Below, one piece after another: positions 34,287 through 43,844 of a DNA stretch of 64,000 bases; the first letter of the stretch is position 1; each line of letters begins with the position of its first letter. The notes under the pieces were generated by a model, which saw nothing but the letters and a program-made list of their open reading frames with translations, was not told the origin of the DNA and did not search any database. The stretch is taken from positions 1 through 64,000 of the forward strand of contig DASPJL010000075.1 in the NCBI GenBank assembly GCA_035628645.1, written 5' to 3'. This stretch comes from DASPJL01 sp035628645. GTDB taxonomy: Bacteria > Bacteroidota > Bacteroidia > Cytophagales > Cyclobacteriaceae. The position numbers and the translations under genes were made by a program.

Positions 34287-36460
34287 TGGAGCGCGTTAAC
34301 AATAATTTAGACAGAAGGAAATTTCTTAAAATGTCAGGAATAACTGGAGCAGCTTTGGCGATAGGCTTTAATATTCCTTTTTCTAATGGTGGAAATGCCT
34401 CCATTCAGAACCTTAATTCCGATCTTCCAAATGGAGTAACGCTAAACGCATTTATAATCATTGAGAAAACAGGAAAGATTACCCTGATAAATCCTCGGCC
34501 TGATATGGGCCAAGGGTCTTTTCAGGCAGTGCCAGCACTTATTGCCGAAGAACTGGAGGTAAGTCTCGATCAGGTGGAAATTAAAAATTCTGACGGAAGC
34601 AAAAAGTATGGAAGCCAACTTTCAGGAGGAAGCAGTAGTATCAGGGGGTCATGGGAGCCGTTGAGAAAGGCCGGCGCCGCTGCCAAAGAAATGTTGATAA
34701 AAGCCGCTTCATCCAAATGGAAAATTAAAGAATCGGATTGTTATGCCCTGGAAGGGAAAATTTTTGATAAAACCAGTAAAAGAAGTTTATCTTATGGAGC
34801 CCTTGTAGAAGAAGCGGCAAAGTTAGAAGTGCCAGAAAACCCTAAATTGAAAGAGCCTAAAGATTTCAAGCTTTTAGGGAAAGATGGAAAAAGACCGGAT
34901 ATTCCTTTAAAGGTAGATGGAGAGGCAGTTTTTGGTTTGGACTACAAAGTGCCCGGAATGTTGTATGCATCTATCGAAAGATCGCCGGTTTTTAACGGCA
35001 GAGTTGCCAAATACGATGATTCAAAAACAAAACAGGTAAAGGGAGTTATAGCGGTTTTGAAGTGCGAGAGGCCAATGCCTCACAGAAAATCAGAAAGTGT
35101 TGCTGTAATTGCTGATAATTACTTTTCAGCCATACAAGGCAGAAAAGCCTTGCAGGTAACCTGGGACGATGGAGAGTTTGGAAATGTTGATAGTGAAGGT
35201 TTTTTCGAAAGCTTAAGAAATCTAGCTAAAAGCGAAGGAGCTGTTCATCACGAAAAGGGAGAATTTGAAAAAACTTTTAATGATGCTCCTAAAAAATTAG
35301 AATTTGTTTACGAAACACCATTCCTTGCTCATGCACCGATGGAGCCTGAAAATGCCCTTGCTCATGTAAAGAAGGCAGAATGTGAAATATGGGCACCGGT
35401 TCAGGGACCAGATTGGTTGGTGGATCAAGTTTCGAAGTATTTAAACATTCAACCCGAAAAAGTAAAAGTCAACGTGACTTTTTTGGGCGGCGCTTTTGGT
35501 AGAAAAGCTTATTATGATTACGTTCTTGAAGCTGTTCATTTATCCCAAAAGTTAAATGCTCCTGTAAAGGTGATCTGGAGCAGGGAAGATGATACCTCAT
35601 TGGGACCCTTCAGGCCAGGGTTGATAAGTGCTTTGAAAGGAGGGTTAGATTTGTCGGGTAATGTAGTAGCGTTTCAGCATAAGGTAGTCGCTCCTTCCAT
35701 TCAACATCAATTATATAAGTCTTTGCAATCAGGGAAATCGGACGGGTGGGCAATGGAAGCCATTGAGGAGAAAGATAGTCCGTACAAAATTCCTAACGTG
35801 AAATATAATTTTGTTTTGGCAGAAACAGATATCCCTATTGTTTGGTGGAGATCTGTATATGCCTCAAGCAACATCTTTGGTCATGAGTCTTTCATAGATG
35901 AACTTGCTCATGCTTCAAAGAAGGATCCTTTAAAGTTTAGGATGGAGATGTTAAAAGATGCACCAAGGCATTTGAATGTATTAAAAATATTAGAAGAAAA
36001 GTCCGGATGGAATCAAAGTTTGCCGTCCGGAAAAGCCAGAGGGGTAGCCATTTCCAGATCCTTCGAAACGATTTGTGCTCATGTTGTTACTGTTTCAAAG
36101 AATGATTCCGGGATTAAAATCGAAAAGGTAGTTTCCGTAATGGATTGTGGAATGACGGTTAATCCTGACAATGTAAAAGCACAAACAGAAGGGAACATCA
36201 TAATGGGCATTACGGCAGCAATTAAAGACGCCATAACTTTTAAAAGCGGAAGGGCTGAACAAACCAATTTTCATAATTACAGAGTGCTCAGAATTAATGA
36301 AACTCCCGAGATGGAAATGCATATTGTTCAGAATTTTGAAAAGCCGGGAGGGGTTGGTGAACCTGGATTACCACCGGTAGCTCCGGCGCTTACCAATGCT
36401 ATATTTAATCTTACAGGAAAGCGAATCAGAAAACTTCCATTTAACCTGAACGAGGTCTAG
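34286..36460 (+). CDS. Molybdenum hydroxylase large subunit (IorB/aldehyde oxidoreductase type)
   Basis: Molybdopterin-binding catalytic subunit, 724 residues. A twin-arginine signal is seen (DRRKFLKMSGITGAA, residues 9-23), so the folded heterodimer is probably exported to the periplasm by Tat. Molybdopterin-binding segments include QFSGG-like QLSGGSSSIRGSW, FLGGAFGRKAYYDY and, near the end, GGVGEPGLPPVAPAL, whose GVGE holds the catalytic Glu of the family. The substrate (an N-heterocycle or aldehyde) cannot be inferred. Cofactor-maturation genes such as xdhC are absent here. Confidence 0.94.
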   Translation: MERVNNNLDRRKFLKMSGITGAALAIGFNIPFSNGGNASIQNLNSDLPNGVTLNAFIIIEKTGKITLINPRPDMGQGSFQAVPALIAEELEVSLDQVEIKNSDGSKKYGSQLSGGSSSIRGSWEPLRKAGAAAKEMLIKAASSKWKIKESDCYALEGKIFDKTSKRSLSYGALVEEAAKLEVPENPKLKEPKDFKLLGKDGKRPDIPLKVDGEAVFGLDYKVPGMLYASIERSPVFNGRVAKYDDSKTKQVKGVIAVLKCERPMPHRKSESVAVIADNYFSAIQGRKALQVTWDDGEFGNVDSEGFFESLRNLAKSEGAVHHEKGEFEKTFNDAPKKLEFVYETPFLAHAPMEPENALAHVKKAECEIWAPVQGPDWLVDQVSKYLNIQPEKVKVNVTFLGGAFGRKAYYDYVLEAVHLSQKLNAPVKVIWSREDDTSLGPFRPGLISALKGGLDLSGNVVAFQHKVVAPSIQHQLYKSLQSGKSDGWAMEAIEEKDSPYKIPNVKYNFVLAETDIPIVWWRSVYASSNIFGHESFIDELAHASKKDPLKFRMEMLKDAPRHLNVLKILEEKSGWNQSLPSGKARGVAISRSFETICAHVVTVSKNDSGIKIEKVVSVMDCGMTVNPDNVKAQTEGNIIMGITAAIKDAITFKSGRAEQTNFHNYRVLRINETPEMEMHIVQNFEKPGGVGEPGLPPVAPALTNAIFNLTGKRIRKLPFNLNEV

Positions 36461-36714
36461 ATTAAATGGCTAAAAATGGTGCTGTTGAATTGGCAGTGAG
36501 CTCTCACACATTCATGGTTTCTGAGTTATTATCTTTCTGTAAAGGAGAGGCAGTAATAATGCGTTCAATAGAACGGTTATCCTTTCAGGGTTTTTGATTA
36601 AATAAATTTATATTGCAGTTCTTGTTTTCCCTTGTTTTAGATAGATTATGCATGGCTTAATAAGAATAATGGAAAATTAGATCAAACTCATTTATACATT
36701 TCACTCTTAATTAA

Positions 36715-37443
36715 ATGCTGGAACTAGGAATTATAGGATTTGGTAATTTCGGTCAATTTGCTGCGCCTTACCTTACACCTTATTGTAAGGTGACTGTTTA
36801 TGATAAATTTATAGATGAAGAAATCCTTGAAAGATTAAATGTAAAAAGCGGCACCTTAAAAGAAGTTGCTTCCCGTCAAATTTTGTTGTTGGCAGTTCCG
36901 GTGCAGTTTTTAGAGGAAGTGCTGATTGAAATAAAAGATATTGTTAACCCAGATGCCTTAGTGCTTGATGTATCTTCTGTAAAGGTAAAGCCATTGAAAC
37001 TGATGGTGCAGTATCTTCCGGAAACGGTTGAAATTATAGGTTTACATCCTTTATTTGGCCCTCAGAGCGGAAAAAATGGAGTCGAAGGATTAAACATGGT
37101 CGTTTGCCCGGTAAGAACGACACATTCAATTGAGTTAATAAAGTTTTTTGACAGAATACTAAAACTCAACGTATTAGAAAGAACGCCCGAAATTCATGAT
37201 AAACAAATGGCTTATGTTCAAGCCTTAACTCATTTTATTGGTCGTGCGGTGAATGAAATGGATATTCCTGATGTAGAGCAAAAGACACCTGCTTATCAAT
37301 TTCTATTGAATATAAAGAGAAACCTGGGGCAAGATTCCCTTGACCTTTTTTATACCATTGAAAAGGAAAATCCTTTTGCAAAAGGCGTGAGGACCCAATT
37401 TTTGAGAGAGCTAAACAAGCTAAATAAAATGTGCAATAATTAG
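36715..37443 (+). CDS. tyrA: Prephenate/arogenate dehydrogenase
   Basis: NAD(P)-dependent enzyme of tyrosine synthesis, 242 residues. An N-terminal Rossmann loop LGIIGFGNFGQF (GFGNFG at 8-13) is followed by LDVSSVK and the family landmark LHPLFGPQSGKNG. The C-terminal helical dimerisation domain includes MAYVQALTHFIGRA. It lacks an ACT domain and a fused chorismate mutase, and is on the short side, like many monofunctional arogenate-type enzymes. It stands 45 bases before an acyltransferase gene; no other aromatic genes are nearby, so it appears dispersed. Confidence 0.88.
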   Translation: MLELGIIGFGNFGQFAAPYLTPYCKVTVYDKFIDEEILERLNVKSGTLKEVASRQILLLAVPVQFLEEVLIEIKDIVNPDALVLDVSSVKVKPLKLMVQYLPETVEIIGLHPLFGPQSGKNGVEGLNMVVCPVRTTHSIELIKFFDRILKLNVLERTPEIHDKQMAYVQALTHFIGRAVNEMDIPDVEQKTPAYQFLLNIKRNLGQDSLDLFYTIEKENPFAKGVRTQFLRELNKLNKMCNN

Positions 37444-37487
37444 AAAGACTATATAACCCTTTTTACAGGCTGTAAGTATTAAAAATT

Positions 37488-38060
37488 ATGTTTCGTATTC
37501 TTTCTAAGCTGATTTTTAAAATATCCGGTTGGAAAATCGGAGGAGAAATTCCTCCCAAAAGATGTGTAATGGTAGGCGCACCACATACCAGTAATGCAGA
37601 TTTTTTTAATGCCATTCCGGTTTTCTTTATTTTAAGGTTAAAACTCAGGTATTTGGCTAAGAAGGAGTTGTTTAAATTTCCGTTTGGACTATTGTTCAAA
37701 GCTACAGGGGGAATTCCGGTGGATAGGAGTAAAAAAAATATGCGGATGGTGGATACCATGATAGAGTTATTTAATCAATACGATGACTTGGTACTTTTAA
37801 TTCCTGTGGAAGGAACAAGAGGTTATGTAAAGGAATGGAAAACAGGATTTTATCATGTTGCAGTAGGCGCAAAAGTGCCTATAGCATTGGGTTATCTGGA
37901 TTATTCAAAAAAAGAGGCTGGTTTCGGACCTACGTTCTGGCCGACTGGTGATAAGGAAAAAGACATTGCGAAAATAAAAGAATTTTATAGAGGAGTTAAG
38001 GCAAAATACCCTGAAAAGTCTAGCTTGCATGAGCCGGAAAACAGTCCTCCGTTAATTTAA
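37488..38060 (+). CDS. 1-acyl-sn-glycerol-3-phosphate acyltransferase family protein
   Basis: A 190-residue PlsC-superfamily acyltransferase. Motif I is H33-TSNA-D38 (HX4D) in MVGAPHTSNADFF, motif II is represented by ATGGIPVDRS, and motif III by IPVEGTRG. The compact form without extra helices is common in Bacteroidota, which often carry several copies; the acceptor may be lysophosphatidate, ornithine lipid or another lyso-lipid. Its stop overlaps the convergent pbpC stop by four bases (38057-38060), so the transcripts must overlap. Confidence 0.87.
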   Translation: MFRILSKLIFKISGWKIGGEIPPKRCVMVGAPHTSNADFFNAIPVFFILRLKLRYLAKKELFKFPFGLLFKATGGIPVDRSKKNMRMVDTMIELFNQYDDLVLLIPVEGTRGYVKEWKTGFYHVAVGAKVPIALGYLDYSKKEAGFGPTFWPTGDKEKDIAKIKEFYRGVKAKYPEKSSLHEPENSPPLI

Positions 38061-40426
38061 TTGTTACTGACTATTTCAAAATCAACGTCCGTACTTTCGC
38101 CTTTTTCATCAGTGATTGTAAGTCTATGCTTTCCTGATTCAGGATTTAATGCAAACTGATGAAAGTCTTTTGTGCTTCCCAGAAAATGATTATCCAGGTA
38201 CCAAAATAATGTCATACTTGCTTCACGGTGGGCTACTTCAAAGATTGTACGACCCGGTTTCCCATCCAATTCTATGGGAATATAAATTTTACTGTTATTT
38301 ACAGGATAAATTATGTCAAAGGATTTCAATTGTTTTTCCGAAGCATTACAACCCAGCTTGAAAGACGGAAGGGGTTGGTAAGATGCATTTTTTGATTTGT
38401 AATAATAATCCATGGCAGGTGGTAGAACAAACCAGGACTTTGTTTTCATGGTACTGACGGATTCACAATTGCTATTGACCCTAAATTTTTCAGTTTGATC
38501 CAGATAAATTGTTTTGGAATAAGGACAAATAGGAGAAGCTCTGCCTTGCTTGGCTTCCCATTTAATTTCAGTTTCACCGCAATCTTCAGAAGCTTTAAAC
38601 CCTGTTTGTTTGCATACTTTTATTTTTAACATGTCATTAAAAGGCTGCATAAACCAGGGGCTGGCAGGAAGAACTTTAAAAATGTCGAACATTACAGGGG
38701 CTGCTGCTCCTATTCCGGTTAAATCGGGCCGACCTTCACCATCTGCATTTCCTGTCCACACCGCTACTACATATTTAGGGGTACAGCCTATCGCCCAGCC
38801 ATCTCTGTTGCCAAAGCTGGTTCCTGTTTTCCAGGCAATCTTATATCCTGAGGCAAACTCTTTCCAACTGCTTTCTTCCTCTGGCCTTGAAACCTCGTTC
38901 ATGGCTTCAAAAGTCTGCCAGATGGATGCCGGGCTAAGGGGATATATTTTGCTGTTTTTTGGGTTATTCAATTGATTTTCTCTTAAATAAGATGCTTTTT
39001 GAAAAGGGTTTTCCGGATATTTGCCATAATGTGCATGGTAATAGTTGAGGTTGTAGGCCATATTTCTGTAAAGATTCGCCAGATCCCACAAGGTTCCTTC
39101 TGCACCGCCCAATATTATGGAAAGTCCATAATGGTTTGCTGGTCTTTTTAAAGTAGTCATTCCAAGCCTTTTTAGATTAGAATGAAACTTCTCAATTCCA
39201 TATTCCTGAAGAAGCCTGACCGCCGGAACGTTAAGAGACCGGGAAATGGCACTTCTGAATTCCACTGCTCCATCATAAGTCAGTGCATAGTTTTTTGGAG
39301 CATACCCATCAATTAATGTGGGAATGTCTGCAACTAGCGCATGGCTTAAATAATTTCCTTCATCAACCATCATCGCAAAAAGCAGAGGTTTTAAAATACT
39401 TCCCGTGCTTCTTTCTGCATGAATCAGATCTACTGCATAACCATGAGATTCATCCTTTTCTCCTAAAACATTTGCGCCATAGGCCAGCACCGTTCCTTTT
39501 TCAACATCCAGCACTAAAGCAGCGGCATTAAAAACACCATTTGCCTTTAGTCTGCTTTGATGCCTCTTCAGTATAGTATTCACCTGATGTTGAAGTTTCC
39601 GCTCAATTGAAGTTTTATTCCTTCGGCCTTTGAGCCCATCTTTTTCTGCTTTAATTAATAGGTGCGGCGTGTTAGAGGGAATGGGCAACACATGATCCGG
39701 AAGCGGCTCTTTGATGGCAAGTTTATAACTTGTTTCGTCTATCAGCTTTTGTTTGGATAGTTGTTTGAGAAGTCTATTTCTCTTCAATCTTAATTTTTCC
39801 TGGTTTTTACCTGGAAATATTAATGAAGGGGCATTGGGTAAGACAGCTAGTGTTGCAGTTTCTGACCAGGAGAGTTTTTCCGGTGATCTTCCAAAATACC
39901 TCCAGGAGGCGGTTTCGAGGCCTACTATATTTCCTCCAAATGGCGCTTCTTTCATATATAGCTGTAGGATTTCTTCTTTGGTTGACGTGAGCTCCAACCT
40001 GGAAGCAAGGATAATTTCAATTGCCTTTTCCCAGTAGGTTCTGTTTTTGTTATTTCTTGAAAGCCTTATTACCTGCATTGAAATGGTACTTCCCCCTCTT
40101 ACTACTTTTCCAGCTTTCATATTTTGATAAAATGCATTTATTAAGGCAAGCCAATCCACCCCAAAGTGGTGACGGAAATTTTTGTCTTCAAAAGTGAGGA
40201 TGGCCTTTTCGAACTTCTCGGGAATGGTTTCGCTGGCCGGAAATCTCCATTGGCCATCTGACGCAATTCTTGCGCTTAACAGTTCTCCTTTTGAATCTTC
40301 AAGGATGGTAGAGGTCGGTGTTTTAAAAAGGGGATCAGGAAGGCAAAACCAAAACCAAATAGCAGTCCCAATGAGAAGGCTTATTGCAACTATTATCTTA
40401 TATCTGTTGGCTTTTAATTTTAACAC
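38057..40426 (-). CDS. pbpC: Penicillin-binding protein 1C
   Basis: Bifunctional peptidoglycan synthase of 789 residues: membrane anchor about 9-28, GT51 glycosyltransferase about 45-215 with catalytic Glu80 in FEDKNFRHHFGVDW and GGSTISMQ (111-118), transpeptidase about 295-590 with Ser343 in SILK (343-346), SLN (397-399) and KTG (533-535), then the BiPBP_C beta domain about 690-789. All active-site residues are intact. The usual neighbour, an alpha-2-macroglobulin (yfhM), is not in the window. It follows an outer-membrane protein gene on the same strand and converges with the acyltransferase gene. Confidence 0.95.
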   Translation of the reverse strand: MLKLKANRYKIIVAISLLIGTAIWFWFCLPDPLFKTPTSTILEDSKGELLSARIASDGQWRFPASETIPEKFEKAILTFEDKNFRHHFGVDWLALINAFYQNMKAGKVVRGGSTISMQVIRLSRNNKNRTYWEKAIEIILASRLELTSTKEEILQLYMKEAPFGGNIVGLETASWRYFGRSPEKLSWSETATLAVLPNAPSLIFPGKNQEKLRLKRNRLLKQLSKQKLIDETSYKLAIKEPLPDHVLPIPSNTPHLLIKAEKDGLKGRRNKTSIERKLQHQVNTILKRHQSRLKANGVFNAAALVLDVEKGTVLAYGANVLGEKDESHGYAVDLIHAERSTGSILKPLLFAMMVDEGNYLSHALVADIPTLIDGYAPKNYALTYDGAVEFRSAISRSLNVPAVRLLQEYGIEKFHSNLKRLGMTTLKRPANHYGLSIILGGAEGTLWDLANLYRNMAYNLNYYHAHYGKYPENPFQKASYLRENQLNNPKNSKIYPLSPASIWQTFEAMNEVSRPEEESSWKEFASGYKIAWKTGTSFGNRDGWAIGCTPKYVVAVWTGNADGEGRPDLTGIGAAAPVMFDIFKVLPASPWFMQPFNDMLKIKVCKQTGFKASEDCGETEIKWEAKQGRASPICPYSKTIYLDQTEKFRVNSNCESVSTMKTKSWFVLPPAMDYYYKSKNASYQPLPSFKLGCNASEKQLKSFDIIYPVNNSKIYIPIELDGKPGRTIFEVAHREASMTLFWYLDNHFLGSTKDFHQFALNPESGKHRLTITDEKGESTDVDFEIVSNN

Positions 40427-40473
40427 TTATACAGAAGATTGAATTTGCAATGAATAGTAATTGAAAAGCTATT

Positions 40474-41097
40474 TTATAATCCAAAAGAAAAAGCTGCCCC
40501 GATGATTATTCCTCCGGGTTGGAGGATTCTTATAAAAGTTTCTTCTTCTTCCGTTAATATTGTACCGTCTGTAACTTTATAAAAATTATCGGTAATTGGG
40601 AAAGCATAGCCCAGTTCCAGACTGAAGCGGTTCTTTTTACCCAATCTAAAATGATACATAGCAGATATGTTTAATGTATTGCTGGGTTTCCAATCCATAG
40701 TTATCTCATTTACCACCGGCGCTCCTGTACCAGATTGGGTTTCAATTTCTAAAGTATAATCTTTAATTCCCGTAGCGTGAGAAAAGCCGACATTAAAGGC
40801 CCATTTAAAAGGGTATTTTAAATAATATTTTACTCCTCCGGAAGCTTTGTATCCCCAGGTACCTATTCCAGCTCCTCCATAAGCTGTTAATCCCTGAATT
40901 ATATTTACTTCAACAGATGGGCCTATAAGTCCTGTATAATTATCAATGCCGGTAGCTATTCCAATATAAACTTTTTTAACCTGAGGCTTTTCTTTGACGG
41001 GCCTGGAATTAAACAAGTCTTCCTGAGCAAATACGTATTGAGGAGCAATAAAGGAAAACAAGACAAGCAATGCACTTTGTCCCAGGAATTTTTTCAT
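40474..41097 (-). CDS. Predicted outer-membrane beta-barrel protein
   Basis: A 207-residue protein with a signal peptide ending at VFAQ (residue 25) and a C-terminal aromatic/aliphatic pattern (IIIGAAFSFGL) typical of outer-membrane barrels. Alternating hydrophobic strands with aromatic ends (KVYIGIATGIDNYTG, YKASGGVKYYLKYPF) suggest eight strands. No named family is recognised. It lies 17 bases after the CCA-adding enzyme gene on the same strand, so it may be co-transcribed with it, and 47 bases before pbpC. Confidence 0.75.
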   Translation of the reverse strand: MKKFLGQSALLVLFSFIAPQYVFAQEDLFNSRPVKEKPQVKKVYIGIATGIDNYTGLIGPSVEVNIIQGLTAYGGAGIGTWGYKASGGVKYYLKYPFKWAFNVGFSHATGIKDYTLEIETQSGTGAPVVNEITMDWKPSNTLNISAMYHFRLGKKNRFSLELGYAFPITDNFYKVTDGTILTEEEETFIRILQPGGIIIGAAFSFGL

Positions 41098-41114
41098 ATA
41101 AAAAGGTCTATATT

Positions 41115-42536
41115 TTAGTTCTTTGAGTTTACAGTAAGTCCTAATTTTTTCCCTACATTAACTGCATATTGATATAAAGTTCCATACTCATTAGGAACAA
41201 GGCCATCCAACAAAGCTTCTTTTATTTCATTCTTGATGACACCCACTTCTCTTCCGGGTGGAATATTAAAGATTTTCATAATGTCCTCTCCATCCAATGC
41301 GGGCCTAAAATTACGCAGCTTATCTTTCTCTTCTATTTCCTGCATTTTCTTTTCAACCTTTCTGAAGTTGGCCATATACCTTTTCACGCGGTCATAGTTT
41401 TTTGAGGTGATATCGGCATTACACAGACGCATAAGGTCTTCTATATCCTCACCGGCTTCAAATAAAAGTCTTCTTATTGCCGAATCCGTGACATCGTCTT
41501 TTACGAGCGCAATGGGTCTCAAATGAAGTCTGACCAGTTTTTTTACAAACTGCATTTTCTCATTTAAAGGAAGCTTTAATTTGGAAAAAATCTGAGGCAC
41601 CATTTTAGCCCCCAGGTCTTCATGTCCATGAAATGTCCAGCCATGTTTTGGTTCAAATCTTTTGGTTTGAGGCTTTGCAATATCGTGTAAAATAGCCGCC
41701 CACCTAAGCCACAGATTATCCGATTCTTTGGATACATTATCCAGTACTTGTAAAGTATGGAAGAAATTGTCTTTATGAGATTTTCCTTCTATTGTTTCCA
41801 CACCGTGGAGTTTTACCATTTCGGGTAATATTATTTCAAGCAAACCGGAGTAAAAGAGTAACTTGAAACCATAGGAGGGAGGATTGGAAAGAATTATTTT
41901 GTTTAGTTCGTCGGTGACCCTTTCCTTAGACACTATATCAATCCGTTCTTTATTTTTCTGAATAGAATCAAAAGACTCAGGATTAATGTCAAAACCCAAT
42001 TGTGAAGCGAACCTTATTGCGCGCATCATTCTTAAAGGATCATCGGAAAAGGTTACATCAGGATCCTGAGGGGTTTTTATGAGTTTCTTTTTTAGATCTT
42101 TGACTCCGTCAAATGGATCAATAAGTTCTCCATAATTCTCCTTATTTAAGCTAAGCGCTAAAGCATTTATAGTAAAATCCCGACGAAGTTGATCATCTTC
42201 AAGCGTTCCGTCTTCAACTATGGGTTTCCTTGATTCTCTTCTGTAAGATTCTTTCCTGGCGCCTACGAATTCAATTTCTGTATCGCCAATTTTCAGCATA
42301 GCGGTACCGAAGTTTTTAAAAACAGTAACCGATGTGTCTCTCCCATTCATTCTGGCCACTTCTTCCGCGAGCCTTATTCCACTTCCTGCACAAACAATAT
42401 CAATGTCTTTTGAATATCTTTTTAACAACAGATCTCTTACATATCCTCCTATAACATAACTTTTCAGGTTTAGCTTTTGAGAGGCTTCACTTATCAGGTG
42501 AAAAATCGATGTGTCCAGTTCTGCTGCTAAATTCAT
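41115..42536 (-). CDS. cca: CCA-adding tRNA nucleotidyltransferase with HD domain
   Basis: Adds or repairs the 3' CCA of tRNAs. The head domain shows VIGGYVRDLLL (GGYVRD 30-35) and the metal-binding Asp44-x-Asp46 in KDIDIV. Neck motifs RRDFTINALAL and RMMRAIRFASQLGF follow, and an HD phosphohydrolase domain is marked by ILHDIAKPQ (His284-Asp285). The frame stays open up to 42764, but the extra 76 residues are encoded by low-complexity filler and have no family counterpart, so I place the start at the ATG at 42536, giving 473 residues. It may be co-transcribed with the downstream outer-membrane protein gene. Confidence 0.92.
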   Translation of the reverse strand: MNLAAELDTSIFHLISEASQKLNLKSYVIGGYVRDLLLKRYSKDIDIVCAGSGIRLAEEVARMNGRDTSVTVFKNFGTAMLKIGDTEIEFVGARKESYRRESRKPIVEDGTLEDDQLRRDFTINALALSLNKENYGELIDPFDGVKDLKKKLIKTPQDPDVTFSDDPLRMMRAIRFASQLGFDINPESFDSIQKNKERIDIVSKERVTDELNKIILSNPPSYGFKLLFYSGLLEIILPEMVKLHGVETIEGKSHKDNFFHTLQVLDNVSKESDNLWLRWAAILHDIAKPQTKRFEPKHGWTFHGHEDLGAKMVPQIFSKLKLPLNEKMQFVKKLVRLHLRPIALVKDDVTDSAIRRLLFEAGEDIEDLMRLCNADITSKNYDRVKRYMANFRKVEKKMQEIEEKDKLRNFRPALDGEDIMKIFNIPPGREVGVIKNEIKEALLDGLVPNEYGTLYQYAVNVGKKLGLTVNSKN

Positions 42537-42539
42537 AGG

Positions 42540-42793
42540 GGCAAAATTAGGACAATTAAGGTAGGATTCAAGAAATAAATGAGGAGCCAGGAACGAGGTA
42601 TGAGGTAAGAGGAAAGCATTAATAGTTGGAAGATTGAAGTGGAAAGATGGAAGAAAATAAGTGTTTGTGTATAAATAGCATTGACCGCTTATTCCAACCT
42701 CTACCTCAGTTTCACAAAGAAAAGATACCTTGATTCTGAGGCTTTGTTGGTTGATACCACGCACCTCGAACCCCGAACCTCAAACCTCCCTTC
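42540..42793. repeat. Low-complexity filler between cca and the PorP gene
   Basis: Stutter words such as GGAACGAGGTATGAGGTAAG, GGAAGATTGAAGTGGAAAG (complement of the CTTCC words at 14590-14625 and 15690-15715) and CACCTCGAACCCCGAACC. No coding sense; it produces a false N-terminal extension of the cca frame. Confidence 0.55.
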
Positions 42794-42795
42794 AT

Positions 42796-43836
42796 TTATT
42801 TCATAAAAGTAGGGCACGGCATAAACATGTCTCTTCTTCTTGGCTTCTTTCGTTTGGAGCTTCCTGTAGAATACAATTCATAAGAAAGTGAGAGTTCATG
42901 AGCTCCTCCTGAACTTGGCCCTAGCTTCGAGACGGTGAAATCATAGCTATAGCCGATACTGAAATCGTCGTATTTGAAACCGAAGAGTAATACAATGGCA
43001 TCCTGATTTAAGAATTTAGCCTGTTTTTGTACAGGAATTCCCCGATACCAAAGACCAAACATCATCGGTTGATAATAAAAATTAATTCCTAAATCCAGTT
43101 GGTCAAATCTCCCCTGTTTTTTGTAGAGAAAGGAAGGCGCCACCGCCGGAACTTTTGCTCTTTTAATTGGGCCATTATATAGCGGAATTCTTGCTCCTCC
43201 ATGGAAATTATATTTGATAGGTAACGAACTTTTATTTCCACCCATGGATTGGTTAGGTTCATTTAAATGACTTGCTGCAAACCCTAACCAATATTTTTGG
43301 CTATATATAAATATTCCCGAACCAACATCAAAATAGTTTGAAGTAAAATTCTTGCCGAACTGATCATCATGTGTCGGAGGGCGATGTTTACTTCCCAATA
43401 TTAACTGATCTCCAAAAATAAGTTTTGAATCGTCCAGGGTTCTGGAATTAAAACCGAAGTTTAACCCTGCCCTAACCACCCAATGTCTGTCGATCCTTAC
43501 CATATAGGAATATAAAAAATTTGCAGAGTATGAGGCAAGCTGTACTTCTCCTGCCTGGTCTCCAAGAAACATTACCCCAAATCCACTGTTCCATTTTTTA
43601 TGAAAGTAGTCGTAGGAAAATATGGCTGTATTAAATTTAGAAGAAATGGATGGCCATTGTCTTCTATAATTTGCCGTAAGTCTATGAGATCTTGCTGTGC
43701 CGGTAAAAGCCGGGTTAAGATAAAGAGGCGCGGAATAATATTGTGACAATTGAGGATCCTGAGCAGAAACCTCCATTGTAAGCATTAATCCTAAAATAAG
43801 CGCCTTGAAACTTAAAATTTGTAAAAATTTCCCCAT
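42796..43836 (-). CDS. PorP/SprF-family type IX secretion membrane protein
   Basis: Outer-membrane protein of 346 residues with a signal ending near VSAQ (residue 26). The PorP/SprF hallmark at the mature N-terminus, DPQLSQYYSAPLYLNPAFTG, is exact, followed by the RLTANYRRQWP strand. In Flavobacterium, SprF is needed to secrete its partner adhesin SprB through the T9SS; each PorP/SprF paralog usually sits just downstream of its cargo. Here it is nine bases after the 1408-residue PKD gene. The C-terminus is basic (RKKPRRRDMF), unusual for a barrel end. Confidence 0.95.
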   Translation of the reverse strand: MGKFLQILSFKALILGLMLTMEVSAQDPQLSQYYSAPLYLNPAFTGTARSHRLTANYRRQWPSISSKFNTAIFSYDYFHKKWNSGFGVMFLGDQAGEVQLASYSANFLYSYMVRIDRHWVVRAGLNFGFNSRTLDDSKLIFGDQLILGSKHRPPTHDDQFGKNFTSNYFDVGSGIFIYSQKYWLGFAASHLNEPNQSMGGNKSSLPIKYNFHGGARIPLYNGPIKRAKVPAVAPSFLYKKQGRFDQLDLGINFYYQPMMFGLWYRGIPVQKQAKFLNQDAIVLLFGFKYDDFSIGYSYDFTVSKLGPSSGGAHELSLSYELYSTGSSKRKKPRRRDMFMPCPTFMK

Positions 43837-43844
43837 AGCTTTTC

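Noticed and set aside
42537..42764. A 76-residue N-terminal extension of the CCA-adding enzyme
   Set aside because: It is encoded by stuttering filler, has no family counterpart, and the ATG at 42536 gives the normal N-terminus.
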